Source: JAULUH01 sp032111745
GTDB lineage: Bacteria; Chloroflexota; Anaerolineae; JAAEKA01
DNA length: 20,635 nt
NCBI GenBank assembly: GCA_032111745.1
Contig: JAULUH010000373.1
Location: 1-20,635, forward strand
Reading direction: 5' to 3'
Shown piece by piece: positions 8,779-16,597 of the stretch. A program made the position numbers and the translations under genes. The notes beneath the pieces are model-generated. The model saw nothing but the letters and a program-made list of their open reading frames with translations, was not told the DNA's origin and did no database searches. Position 1 is the stretch's first letter, and every line of letters begins with the position of its first letter.

Positions 8779-8797
8779 GCAATTCGACCGGAATTGC
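8779..8797. promoter_or_regulatory. Dyad just upstream of the ScyD-like gene, possible operator or leader hairpin
   Basis: Perfect 7-bp arms GCAATTC (8779-8785) and GAATTGC (8791-8797) with a 5-nt centre; GGC/GCC extends it past a one-base bulge. It ends 12 nt before the AGGAGG of the next gene, so it lies in the leader or over the promoter. Confidence 0.4.
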
Positions 8798-8821
8798 GCC
8801 GAATCAACTAGGAGGTCTCTG

Positions 8822-10033
8822 ATGTTTCAGCGTTTCCACATCGCCGGGCGAGTCGCCATCGTGCTCGCCATCGTCGCGCTGCTAGTGGTCCCGGCCAGCG
8901 CGTTCGCGCAGGGCACGGGCCCTGACAACGGCAAGTTCCCGCCCGGATTGGTCAAAAAGGCTGCGCCTATGGCAGCCGAGAACGCCATGTTCCCGGTCGT
9001 GGCCAGCGAGCTAGACAACCCGCGCGGCCTGGCTTTTAGCCCGAACGGCTCCCTGTACGTCGCCGAGTCCGGCGAGGGCGGCGACAACTGCTTTCCTTTC
9101 CCGGAGGGTCCGACGCCTGTCGTCTGCACGGGCAATACCGGCGCCATCACTGAGATCAACTTAAAGAAAGGCACGCAAGCGCGCGTTTCGACCGGTCTGC
9201 CTTCCCATGCCGACCCGGAGGGGATGGAAGCCATTGGTCCTTCTGACATTTCCTTCCAGGGCCGCGGCAACGGCTATGTGACCGTCGGCCTTGGAGCCGA
9301 CCCCGCCTTTCGTGCGGAGCTCGGGGACGGCTTCGGCTGGCTGGTGAAGTCTACTCCCAGCGGCCAGTGGCGCAACCGGGTGGATGTGGCCGCGTATGAG
9401 GCGGCTGCAAACCCCGACGGCGGCGCGATCGACTCAAATCCCTACTCAACGGTGGCCCTACCCGACAGCATGGCCGTAGTAGCGGATGCCGGCGCCAACG
9501 CGTTGCTGAGCACCAACGTCGATACCGGCGCAGTATCTACCCTGGCCGTGTTCCCGAATCGCGTAGTGCCGGTGGATCCGCTCGTTCAAGCCATCTTTGG
9601 CTTGCCGCCGTTTTTCCCGGCCCAGGCCGTGCCCAACTCCGTCGTACAGGGGCCGGACGGTGCCTTCTACGTGGGCCAGCTGCTCGGCTTCCCGTTCACC
9701 CCTGGCCAATCCAATGTCTACCGCGTGGTGCCGGGCCAGGATCCTCAGGTCTATGCTGAGGGGTTCACCGCGATCATCGACATCGCGTTTGACCAGGCGG
9801 GCAATCTTTACGTGCTAGAGATTGCGAAAAACAGCCTGATCAACGCCTTCCTCTTCGGCGACTGGACCGGCGCGCTGATCAAGGTCGACGCGCAGACCGG
9901 CGTCAAGACCGAGATCGCCAGTGATGGCCTGTGGGCACCGGGCGGCCTGGCGATTGCCTCGGACGGCTCGTTCTACGTCTCCAACAACTCGATCTGGAAG
10001 GACATAGGGCAGGTGCTGCACATCGTTCCGTAA
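8822..10033 (+). CDS. Secreted ScyD/ScyE-family beta-propeller protein
   Basis: 403 aa. Residues 1-29 are a clear Sec signal peptide: a short basic n-region, a hydrophobic core (VAIVLAIVALLVVPA), and AFA before Gln30. The mature part is an NHL-like propeller with repeating blade signatures: LDNPRGLAFSPNGSLYVAESGEGGD, GNGYVTVGLG, VVQGPDGAFYVGQLLG, DIAFDQAGNLYVLEI, GGLAIASDGSFYVSN. The order and the GEGGDNC...CTGNTGAITEI segment match the ScyD/ScyE family, named after cyanobacterial scytonemin genes but common in other bacteria, where its role is unknown. No scytonemin genes are nearby, so the name marks fold only. Start is ATG 8822, with AGGAGG 6 nt upstream. It stands alone: a divergent neighbour behind, a strong terminator after. 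Confidence 0.9.
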   Translation: MFQRFHIAGRVAIVLAIVALLVVPASAFAQGTGPDNGKFPPGLVKKAAPMAAENAMFPVVASELDNPRGLAFSPNGSLYVAESGEGGDNCFPFPEGPTPVVCTGNTGAITEINLKKGTQARVSTGLPSHADPEGMEAIGPSDISFQGRGNGYVTVGLGADPAFRAELGDGFGWLVKSTPSGQWRNRVDVAAYEAAANPDGGAIDSNPYSTVALPDSMAVVADAGANALLSTNVDTGAVSTLAVFPNRVVPVDPLVQAIFGLPPFFPAQAVPNSVVQGPDGAFYVGQLLGFPFTPGQSNVYRVVPGQDPQVYAEGFTAIIDIAFDQAGNLYVLEIAKNSLINAFLFGDWTGALIKVDAQTGVKTEIASDGLWAPGGLAIASDGSFYVSNNSIWKDIGQVLHIVP

Positions 10034-10048
10034 CACTGCGCAGCGGCC

Positions 10049-10075
10049 GCAACCTTGGATCGGTTCGAAGGTTGC
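10049..10075 (+). other. Hairpin directly after the ScyD-like stop codon
   Basis: GCAACCTT (10049-10056) pairs with AAGGTTGC (10068-10075), 8 bp with an 11-nt loop; CACTG (10034-10038) and CAGTG (10077-10081) can close an outer stem. It lies between the stop codon and the terminator and may protect the 3' end of the message. Confidence 0.4.
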
Positions 10076-10088
10076 ACAGTGAACCACA

Positions 10089-10124
10089 ACAAAGGAGCCT
10101 GGCCAGCCGGCCAGGCTCCTTTGT
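10089..10124 (+). terminator. Strong intrinsic terminator after the ScyD-like gene
   Basis: Perfect 16-bp stem: arms 10089-10104 (ACAAAGGAGCCTGGCC) and 10109-10124, with the 4-nt loop AGCC. The stem ends in AAAG/CTTT, giving a short U-stretch in both directions, so it may work both ways. It separates this gene from the two-component operon. Confidence 0.8.
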
Positions 10125-10186
10125 CGGTAGTTACGCAGCTGGGTGGTTACGTTGCCATAGTAGGGTCTGCCAGCTGCCGGGCGGGT

Positions 10187-10251
10187 GTTGGCAGGTCCAA
10201 AGATGAGGATTCAGTGGAGCGCCTCATCGGCGCTCCACTGTGGCTGCCAAC
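10187..10251. promoter_or_regulatory. Nested dyad abutting the kinase promoter, possible operator
   Basis: Inner perfect 12-bp arms CAGTGGAGCGCC (10212-10223) and GGCGCTCCACTG (10229-10240), 5-nt centre. Outer arms GTTGGCAG (10187-10194) and CTGCCAAC (10244-10251) are also perfect. The right edge lies 2 nt before the -35 of the kinase promoter. There is no T-tract, so regulator binding is more likely than termination. Confidence 0.45.
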
Positions 10252-10253
10252 CA

Positions 10254-10283
10254 CTGGCGCAAATCGTGATCTCGCCATATAAT
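10254..10283 (+). promoter_or_regulatory. Predicted promoter of the two-component operon
   Basis: A perfect TATAAT at 10278-10283, with a weak CTGGCG (10254-10259) at an 18-nt spacing. A weak -35 beside a dyad suggests activator dependence. Leader about 100 nt. Confidence 0.5.
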
Positions 10284-10390
10284 CGGGATGCTCTCCTGTC
10301 GCCCAGCGCTGGAAGCCAGAGCTAAACGATGAAAGCCCGCTCTACCATGGCGAGTGCCCGACCGGCTTCGGATTCTGTGCCAGGTGCAGC

Positions 10391-12841
10391 ATGCCCCAAC
10401 TGTGCCTGAACTGCGGCTACGCGGTCCCCGCCGGCTTTGCCTACTGTCCCCAGTGCGGCACCGAGGTTGGATCCACGGTCCGTTGGGACCGCGACTTCAT
10501 CTCGGCGATCCTCGACACTGCGGCCGCGCTGGTCGTGGTGCTGGACACGCAGGGCCGCATCGTTCGCTTCAACCGGGCCTGCGAACTCGCCACCGGCTAC
10601 TCCTTCTACGAGGTCGCGGGTCAGTGCTTCTGGGACTTGCTCCTGCTCCCCGAGGAGACCGAGCCAGTAAAGGCGGTGTTCAGGCAGCTGGCCGTCGGCC
10701 AGTTCCCGAACCAGCACGAAAACCACTGGCTTACCAAGGAGGGGCATCGCCGGCTGATCGCCTGGTCAAACACGGCCCTTGTGGACGAGTCCGGGGCGGT
10801 GGAGTACGTGATCGGGACCGGCATTGACATCACCGAGCGCCGGCAGGCCCAAGACGCGCTGAAGCGGGCCCATGATGAGCTGGAGCTCCGGGTCCAGGAG
10901 CGCACTGCCGAGCTTGAGGACTTGAACAGGGCGCTGCGGGAGAGCGAGGAACGCTTCCGGTTGGCCTTCGAGAACGCGGCCATCGGCATGGCCCTGGTGG
11001 ACACCGGCGGCGCCTTCCTGCGGGTCAATCAGGCCCTGTGCAGGATGTTGGGGTACTCCAGGCGGGAGCTGCTGCAAAAGACGTTCCAGGAGATCACGCT
11101 GGCTGAGGATCTGGAGATCGGTGCCGAGCTTTTTCGCGACCTCATGGCGGGCAGGCGCGACTACGGCTGGCTGGAAAAGAGGTACCTCTGCAAGGATGGG
11201 CACATCCTGTGGGGCCTCCTCAGCACCTCGGTGGTGCGCAATTCCCATGGACAACCTGCCTATCTGGTCTCGCAGATCCAGGACCTGACCGAGCGCAAAG
11301 AGGCAGAAGTCCGGCTGGTGGAGAAGGAGGAGCAGTACCGCAGCATCTTCGAGGCTACCAGCGATGGCCTCATCATCTGCGACATGGACGGCACCATCGT
11401 CGAGGCCAATCCCGCGTTCTGCGACATGCTTGGCTACGGCCTCGCAGCCATCGCGGGCTCGCGGCTGACCACGTTCATCCACGCCAGTGATCAGGCCCGG
11501 CTCGAGGGGCATCTGCAGTCGGTGCGCCTGGGCATGCTCTTTCAGGGGCAGGCAATCGCCCTGCGCCAAGATGGCACGGAGTTCCTGGTGGAGATGAACG
11601 GCACCCCCCTCACCTATCGAGGCGGCCCCCAGGTGCTCTGCGTCGTCCGCGAGCTAACGGAGCGCATCCTGACGCGGCAGATGCTGGAGATGCGGGTGGC
11701 GGCGCGCACGCGCGAGCTGGCGGCCCTGTACGATGTGACCGCGGTCGCCAGCGCCTCGCTGGAGCTGGAGACGGTGCTGGAGCGCTCCCTGGGCCGGGTG
11801 CTGGAGGTGATGGGCTGTGATGTCGGGGGCATCCACCTGTGGGACGAAGCGAGGCAGGCTCTGGCGGTAGCGGCCTGGCATGGGACCGCGGCGGGAACCC
11901 CCGTCGAAAGCAACGCCCTGTCCAGGGACGGTGGTCCGGTGGGATGGGTGCTGGAGCATGGCGAACCGCTGGTAGTGCCGGACCTCGCTGGGTACCCGCG
12001 AGCGCGGCTGTTAGCGGTTGCCGGTGCCGAGGCTCGGGCCTACGTGGGTGCACCGGTGCACGCCAAGGGACAGATCCTTGGCGTGCTCAGCGTCGTCGGC
12101 GAGCCGGGTCGCCAGTTCGACGCCGAGGAGGTGGCCCTGCTGGCGTCCATTGCCGACCAGGTGGGCGTGGCCGTGGACAATGCCCGCCTGTATCAACAGG
12201 CTGAGCGCTTGGCCGTGCTGGAGGAGCGGGACCGGCTGGCACGGGAGCTGCATGACTCCGTCACGCAGACCCTGTACAGCGCGAACCTGATGGTGGAGAC
12301 GGGCTATCGAGCCGCACAGGCCGGTGACCAGCAAAACACCATGGCGTATCTGAGGCGGGTCGGAGAGATCACCCAGGCCGCGCTCAAGGAGATGCGCCTT
12401 CTGCTGTACGAGCTGCGGCCTCCGGCCCTCGAACAGGACAGGCTGGCAGGCGCCCTGCAGAAGAGGCTGGACGCGGTGGAGGGCCGGGCTGGCATAGAGG
12501 CCCGCTTGCTGATCGAGGGACAGATCAACGTGCCCTGGGACGTGGAGGAGGCCCTGTACCGCATTGCCGTCGAGGCCCTGAACAATGCGCTGAGGCACGC
12601 GGCTGCCCAGTCCGTATCCGTAACGATCTGCGCCGATGAAGCAGGGATACGGCTGGAAGTGGTTGACGACGGCCGCGGCTTCAGCCCCGAGGCCGCACGC
12701 GAGGCCGGCGGCATGGGTCTCGCCAGCATGCGCCAGCGTGCCGAGAGGGTGGGGGGCATCCTCTCCATCGACTCAGTACCTGGCATAGAGACGCGAGTGC
12801 AGGTGTCGGTGAATCTTGATCCTCAAGAGGTGCCGCTATGA
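10391..12841 (+). CDS. Soluble zinc-ribbon / PAS x3 / GAF hybrid sensor histidine kinase (HisKA_3 type)
   Basis: 816 aa, no TM helix, so cytoplasmic sensing. In order: zinc ribbon with Cys5, Cys8, Cys19, Cys22; PAS1 (about 33-150); coiled coil (150-188); PAS2 (188-303); PAS3 (313-426); short coiled coil; GAF (440-600); HisKA_3 dimerisation domain with phospho-acceptor His621 in LARELHDSVTQ; HATPase_c (715-806) with N-box EALNNALRHA, G1 DDGRGF (759-764) and G2 GGMGL (773-777). All kinase residues are present, so it should be active and pass phosphate to the coupled NarL-type regulator, whose ATG overlaps its stop (ATGA). The signal is unknown: no PAS haem or flavin residue is obvious, and the GAF may bind a small molecule. 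Start ATG 10391 has AGGTG 4 nt upstream and gives the complete zinc ribbon. Confidence 0.93.
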   Translation: MPQLCLNCGYAVPAGFAYCPQCGTEVGSTVRWDRDFISAILDTAAALVVVLDTQGRIVRFNRACELATGYSFYEVAGQCFWDLLLLPEETEPVKAVFRQLAVGQFPNQHENHWLTKEGHRRLIAWSNTALVDESGAVEYVIGTGIDITERRQAQDALKRAHDELELRVQERTAELEDLNRALRESEERFRLAFENAAIGMALVDTGGAFLRVNQALCRMLGYSRRELLQKTFQEITLAEDLEIGAELFRDLMAGRRDYGWLEKRYLCKDGHILWGLLSTSVVRNSHGQPAYLVSQIQDLTERKEAEVRLVEKEEQYRSIFEATSDGLIICDMDGTIVEANPAFCDMLGYGLAAIAGSRLTTFIHASDQARLEGHLQSVRLGMLFQGQAIALRQDGTEFLVEMNGTPLTYRGGPQVLCVVRELTERILTRQMLEMRVAARTRELAALYDVTAVASASLELETVLERSLGRVLEVMGCDVGGIHLWDEARQALAVAAWHGTAAGTPVESNALSRDGGPVGWVLEHGEPLVVPDLAGYPRARLLAVAGAEARAYVGAPVHAKGQILGVLSVVGEPGRQFDAEEVALLASIADQVGVAVDNARLYQQAERLAVLEERDRLARELHDSVTQTLYSANLMVETGYRAAQAGDQQNTMAYLRRVGEITQAALKEMRLLLYELRPPALEQDRLAGALQKRLDAVEGRAGIEARLLIEGQINVPWDVEEALYRIAVEALNNALRHAAAQSVSVTICADEAGIRLEVVDDGRGFSPEAAREAGGMGLASMRQRAERVGGILSIDSVPGIETRVQVSVNLDPQEVPL

Positions 12842-13494
12842 CAGAGACTATTCGCATCCTCATCGTCGACGACCACGCCGTGGTGCGCGAAGGGCTGCGC
12901 GGGTTCATCTCCTCAGAGGCGGGCATGGAGGTCATCGGAGAAGCCATAGACGGCGAGGAGGCCGTGCACAAGGCGCGCGCGCTGTGCCCCGACGTCATCC
13001 TGATGGATCTGGTCATGCCCCGGAAGGACGGGCTGAACGCCATCCGGGAGATCAAGGAGGAGAACCCGGCCGCCCGCATCCTGGTCCTCACCAGCTTCGC
13101 CGACGACGACAAGGTCTTTTCCGCCATCAAGTACGGCGCGCTGGGCTACTTGCTGAAGGACTCGTCACCCTACGACCTGCTGGAAGCCATCCGCAACGTG
13201 CACCGCTGCGAGTCCTCGCTGCACCCCACCATCGCCCGCAGGCTGATCCGCGAGCTCAGCCAGCCTTCGGACCTGCCCCCCGCGGCCGAGGAGCTAACCG
13301 AGCGCGAGGTCGATGTGCTGCGCCTGGTGGCACAAGGGCTATCCAACGACGAGATTGGCGCGCGGCTGCACATCTCCGAAAGGACCGTGCGTACCCACGT
13401 CAGCAACATCCTGGGCAAGCTACACCTGGCAAATCGTACGCAGGCCGCGCTCTACGCCCTGCGAGAGGGACTCGCCAGCCTCGAGAATAGCTAG
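12838..13494 (+). CDS. NarL/FixJ-family response regulator with LuxR-type HTH
   Basis: 218 aa, the standard length. Receiver domain 1-125: acidic pocket Asp11/Asp12, phospho-acceptor Asp57 (ILMDLVMP), Thr85 (VLTSF) and Lys107 (YLLKDSS), all intact. After a linker, a LuxR-type HTH at about 151-212 (LTEREVDVLRLVAQGLSNDEIGARLHISERTVRTHVSNIL). Phosphorylation by the upstream kinase should promote dimerisation and promoter binding. The ATG overlaps the kinase stop by 4 nt (ATGA), with GAGGTG upstream, so the pair is translationally coupled. Its target is not shown; the dyad at 10187-10251 (autoregulation) and the divergent gap 8125-8821 are candidates. A terminator follows 61 nt later. Confidence 0.95.
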   Translation: MTETIRILIVDDHAVVREGLRGFISSEAGMEVIGEAIDGEEAVHKARALCPDVILMDLVMPRKDGLNAIREIKEENPAARILVLTSFADDDKVFSAIKYGALGYLLKDSSPYDLLEAIRNVHRCESSLHPTIARRLIRELSQPSDLPPAAEELTEREVDVLRLVAQGLSNDEIGARLHISERTVRTHVSNILGKLHLANRTQAALYALREGLASLENS

Positions 13495-13555
13495 CATACG
13501 CGGCAGCTCGCGGCTACGTCATTTGTCCTGGCCGGCAACGACATCTGGCATAGGC

Positions 13556-13579
13556 ATACCGCCCGTTGGGCGGTATTTT
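13556..13579 (+). terminator. Intrinsic terminator of the two-component operon
   Basis: ATACCGCCC (13556-13564), loop GTT, GGGCGGTAT (13568-13576), then TTTT. A compact 9-bp GC-rich stem with U-run, 61 nt after the regulator's stop, ahead of the next promoter. Confidence 0.85.
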
Positions 13580-13608
13580 GGTTGCACCAGAGACCGGCCT
13601 TGTGGCCG

Positions 13609-13637
13609 TTGTGGGCCCGGTGCCAGGCTCGTATACT
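13609..13637 (+). promoter_or_regulatory. Predicted promoter of the binding-protein / phosphatase operon
   Basis: TTGTGG (13609-13614), exactly 17 nt, TATACT (13632-13637). It lies just past the terminator, with a leader of about 135 nt to ATG 13780, so the downstream genes form their own unit. Confidence 0.6.
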
Positions 13638-13779
13638 GATCACAGATCCAATGGGCCGGGCCAGGACCCCATTGATGTCCTGGATGAATCGGAAACCGGC
13701 TTTCTTGCCGCAACTGGTGTGTCTGCGCAACCATGGCTGCCGGCTCCTGGCTAAGGACCATTGGCTCGAGAGGAATCCC

Positions 13780-15129
13780 ATGAGCGCAGGGCAGAAGATG
13801 AAAGCAAGGGCGAGCCTCTTAGGCTATCTGCTGATGGCTGCGGTCTTGTTGGCGACCTGTACGGCCACGGAAACGCCCCAGCCCACACCAGTCCCCCCCA
13901 CCAGCACCCCCACCGTTGCCACGGTCACCCTCACTGTTTGGGACCAGTTCCAACGAGACGCGGAAAAAGCACTGATCGACGACCTCAATACCATGTTCGA
14001 GCAGGCCCATCCTGGCGTCAGGATCAACCGCATGGTCAAGGGCTTTGACGACCTGAGGGCTACCATTGGCAGTGAACTGAGAAACCCCGATGGTGCTGAT
14101 GTCGGTCAGGTGAACCAGGGCGCCGACATGCGAACCGTGGTGAAAGATGACCTCCTGCTTGACCTCACGCCCTACCTCTCCCAATACCAGTGGGACAAGA
14201 GGTTTTCACCTGGTATCCTGGCCCGCAACAGCTTTACCGCTGATGGCAGCCAGTTCGGCACGGGGAACCTCTACGGCGTCTCGCCCACAGCGGAGGTGGT
14301 TGGGGTGTACTACAACAAGGAGAAATTCCAGGAGCTGGGTCTGACAATCCCCAGGACCTTTGCCGAGTTTGAGACGCTCCTGGCCAAAGCCAAGGCAGCC
14401 GGCGAGACCCCCATTGTCTTGGGCAACCTGGAGCAGTGGCCGGGCATCCAGGTCTTCAGTGCGATTGAGCACATCCTGCTGCCAGATCGAACCTGGCTCG
14501 ATGATTTCGTCTATCGGCGGAACGATGTGTCGTTCGATATCCCGCAGAACGTCGAGGCCGCCGCCAAGGTGCAGGAGTGGGTCAAGGCCGGGTATTTCAG
14601 TGACGACTTCGCGAACCTCGGCTACGAAGACTCCTGGAAGCAGTTTGCCCGTGGCGAAGGGGTGATGCTGCTCACCGGGAGCTGGCTCAGCGCTGAGATC
14701 GTTAACATCGGAGGAGAGCAGTTTGGCTTCTTCCTCCTGCCTCCTCTGGAAGAAGGGGGCAGCGTGCTGTCCATCGGCGGTGCGGGCGTTCCATTGACCA
14801 TCCGTCATGGGACCGGCCATGCTGACCTGGCAGCCGAATACCTGGATTGGATGGTCTCCCGCCGGGCCGGCGAGATGTGGCTGGAAGCAGGGGTGCTCCC
14901 TGGCGTGCCCGTGCACGAATCCAGGATACCAGTCGGCACGTTGCTGGGGGATATCGTATCTGCCTATGGGACCATCGGTGCGAACAACAAGGTGGGCCAC
15001 TACATCGACTGGGCGGGCCCGACCATGTACGACGTGCTGGGGCGGTCTGTCCAGAAGCTCATGGCGCTGGAAAGCACGCCGCAACAGTTCGTGACCGAGG
15101 TCCAGGCCGAATACTCAGAGACCCCATGA
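13780..15129 (+). CDS. Family 1 extracellular solute-binding lipoprotein (sugar-type), first of two
   Basis: 449 aa. Basic n-region (K6, K8, R10), hydrophobic core (LLGYLLMAAVLLA), lipobox-like LATC with Cys27 as probable lipid anchor (Thr before Cys is slightly unusual). A Thr/Pro-rich tether (about 30-48) of Chloroflexota style follows. The rest is a MalE-like SBP_bac_1 fold: VTLTVWDQFQRDAEKALIDDLNTMFEQAHPGV, LYGVSPTAEVVGVYYNKEKFQELGL, FARGEGVMLLTGSWLSAEI, and a C-terminal helical lobe. It should bind a sugar or oligosaccharide outside the membrane. Start ATG 13780 has AGAGGA closely upstream; the frame extends 66 codons further back through the terminator and promoter, which is not coding. 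No permease or ATPase follows: the next gene is another binding protein, overlapping by ATGA, then signalling genes. Confidence 0.9.
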   Translation: MSAGQKMKARASLLGYLLMAAVLLATCTATETPQPTPVPPTSTPTVATVTLTVWDQFQRDAEKALIDDLNTMFEQAHPGVRINRMVKGFDDLRATIGSELRNPDGADVGQVNQGADMRTVVKDDLLLDLTPYLSQYQWDKRFSPGILARNSFTADGSQFGTGNLYGVSPTAEVVGVYYNKEKFQELGLTIPRTFAEFETLLAKAKAAGETPIVLGNLEQWPGIQVFSAIEHILLPDRTWLDDFVYRRNDVSFDIPQNVEAAAKVQEWVKAGYFSDDFANLGYEDSWKQFARGEGVMLLTGSWLSAEIVNIGGEQFGFFLLPPLEEGGSVLSIGGAGVPLTIRHGTGHADLAAEYLDWMVSRRAGEMWLEAGVLPGVPVHESRIPVGTLLGDIVSAYGTIGANNKVGHYIDWAGPTMYDVLGRSVQKLMALESTPQQFVTEVQAEYSETP

Positions 15130-16589
15130 AGAGTGCCATGATGACAGAAGACAGCTACACGCAACCGGACCTGCTGGCATCGGCGAACGACTGCACGGTC
15201 GCAGCACCGGATTCGGCTGTGCAGACGGCTGAGCCTGCACCTTGGAGGCCAGCCGCTAGGCCGCTTTCCCGCCGGGCCTTTCTACGGGCCACAGGGGCAC
15301 TGGCAATTGGGGCGGCCCTGGCTGCCTGCGGCGCCACGCCCAGGGGCTCTGGCCCGCACGGCAGCGATACCGTGGAATTGATCTACCAGGACTGGCGCAC
15401 GGAATGGTTTCCAGCCTTGGCCCAGCAGATGCTGGAGCAGTTCCGCGCTGCCCATCCCAACATCAACGTCTTCTTCGTGCAGGATCCAGAGAACCTGCAG
15501 GAGAAGATGCTGTCCGATTTCCAGACGGGCTCAGCCCCCGATGTCGTGGCCGGTTGCTGTGACTTCTTGCCGATGTGGGCTCAGCAGGGCTACCTGTTAG
15601 ATCTACGGCCCTATGTGGAGGCCGATTTGGATCGGGCCACGATCGACGACTGGGATGCGGCCCAGTACCGGGCGCTATTCACCAGTAACGGAGCCCAGTT
15701 CGCCCTGCCCAAGTACCACGGTGCCCTGGCTCTCTACTACAACAAGGACCTCTTTGACCAGTACGGCGTGCCGTACCCCGATGGCAGCTGGACTCACGAC
15801 GACTATGCCATGGCCATGCAGGATATGACCAGGGATCTCGACCATGATGGCAGGATCGCTTTGTGGGGAAGCATGGTCGACATCAGCTGGGACCGGCTCC
15901 AGGTTCACGCCAACGGTTGGGGTGGCCATTTTGTCGATCCCAAGGATTCGACGCGTAGCTTGATGGGCCAGCCGGAGACGCTGGCGGCCATGCAGTGGAT
16001 CTACGACCAGATGTGGCGCGACCATACCATGGCCAGCCTGGTCGACGTGCAGAACGCCACGACTCGTCAGGCCTTTGTCCAGCAGCGGCTGGCCATGGTG
16101 GAGGATGGCTCGTGGGTGCTCAAGGACATTCTCGAGGGCGCCGACTTCCGGATCGGTGTCACGTCCTTTCCGGCCGGTCCGGCACGCAAGGTCACATTGG
16201 CGACCACCGATGGGTTCGGCATCTACGCCGGCACCAAACATCCTGAGGCGGCCTGGGAACTGCTGAAGTTCCTGATCAGCCCCGAGTACGGGAAGGCCAT
16301 GGCCCGCGCCCACCTGCTCCAGCCGGCGCGGGCTTCGCTGGTCGACGAGTGGGTACGGATTGTCCAGGAGCAGTACCCGGCCAAGACCAAAGACATGGAT
16401 CTCAAGGTGTTCGGGGAGGGCCATGTCTTGGGCTACTCGGTGACCGCAGAGATCTTTGCCAATATGACCGAGGCGCGGCGCCTGGCTCAAGCCGCCTGGT
16501 CCAAGATCTTCACCCTGGGACAGGCCCAGGTCGGCATCATGCAGAGCGTGTCGGCTCAAATCGAGGAAGCGCAACCAGCCGGCGCCTAG
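15126..16589 (+). CDS. Tat-exported family 1 solute-binding lipoprotein, second of two
   Basis: 487 aa. A twin-arginine motif SRRAFLRATG (Arg49, Arg50) is followed by a hydrophobic stretch and lipobox LAAC with Cys68, marking a Tat-exported lipoprotein that folds before export. The n-region is unusually long at about 47 residues; ATG 15138/15141 or GTG 15219 could shorten it, but the ATGA overlap with the upstream stop favours 15126. The mature part is an SBP_bac_1 fold: FRAAHPNINVFF, MLSDFQTGSAPDVVAG, FALPKYHGALALYYNKDLFDQYGVPYP, DLDHDGRIALWG, FVQQRLAMVEDGSWVL, HPEAAWELLKFLISPEYGKAMA. It is clearly different from the first binding protein, so not a recent duplicate. It ends 8 nt before the Cache-phosphatase gene, whose AGGAG overlaps this stop codon, so the genes are tightly coupled. 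Confidence 0.9.
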   Translation: MKSAMMTEDSYTQPDLLASANDCTVAAPDSAVQTAEPAPWRPAARPLSRRAFLRATGALAIGAALAACGATPRGSGPHGSDTVELIYQDWRTEWFPALAQQMLEQFRAAHPNINVFFVQDPENLQEKMLSDFQTGSAPDVVAGCCDFLPMWAQQGYLLDLRPYVEADLDRATIDDWDAAQYRALFTSNGAQFALPKYHGALALYYNKDLFDQYGVPYPDGSWTHDDYAMAMQDMTRDLDHDGRIALWGSMVDISWDRLQVHANGWGGHFVDPKDSTRSLMGQPETLAAMQWIYDQMWRDHTMASLVDVQNATTRQAFVQQRLAMVEDGSWVLKDILEGADFRIGVTSFPAGPARKVTLATTDGFGIYAGTKHPEAAWELLKFLISPEYGKAMARAHLLQPARASLVDEWVRIVQEQYPAKTKDMDLKVFGEGHVLGYSVTAEIFANMTEARRLAQAAWSKIFTLGQAQVGIMQSVSAQIEEAQPAGA

Positions 16590-16597
16590 GAGAAGCT

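Larger units (their letters stand above)
8125..8821. other. Long divergent intergenic region rich in inverted repeats
   Basis: Nearly 700 bases between the divergent CHAT and ScyD-like genes. I see no gene with family features; the 91-aa minus frame at 8434-8709 looks spurious. The region holds an inverted pair of TGGTTAAACGA (8202-8212 and 8611-8621), a 12-bp perfect hairpin (8495-8541), a GAATCC/GGATTC dyad (8563-8577) and a dyad at 8779-8797. A TTGACA box at 8234 has no matching -10. No confident promoter for either flanking gene was found. Confidence 0.6.
10034..10390. other. Intergenic region between the ScyD-like gene and the histidine kinase
   Basis: About 357 bases holding, in order, the post-stop hairpin, the terminator, a nested dyad (10187-10251), a consensus -10 promoter (10254-10283) and the kinase leader. 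A 26-codon open frame (10329-10409) overlaps the kinase start out of frame. Nothing else recognisable. Confidence 0.65.

Noticed and set aside
8822..10033. Scytonemin biosynthesis locus
   Set aside because: Only the ScyD/ScyE-like propeller is present; none of the other scy genes nearby, and the family is widespread outside cyanobacteria.
12816..13490. 224-codon plus-strand frame over the response regulator
   Set aside because: Arg/Gly/His-rich shadow of the regulator, whose receiver and HTH motifs lie in the other frame.
13582..13779. 66-codon upstream extension of the first binding protein
   Set aside because: Crosses the predicted promoter; the signal peptide begins at the ATG at 13780, which has a ribosome site.
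14847..15125. 93-codon upstream extension of the second binding protein
   Set aside because: Overlaps the first binding protein in another frame; ATGA coupling at 15126 explains the start.
16349..16597. 83-codon upstream extension of the phosphatase
   Set aside because: Lies inside the second binding protein; AGGAG precedes ATG 16598.
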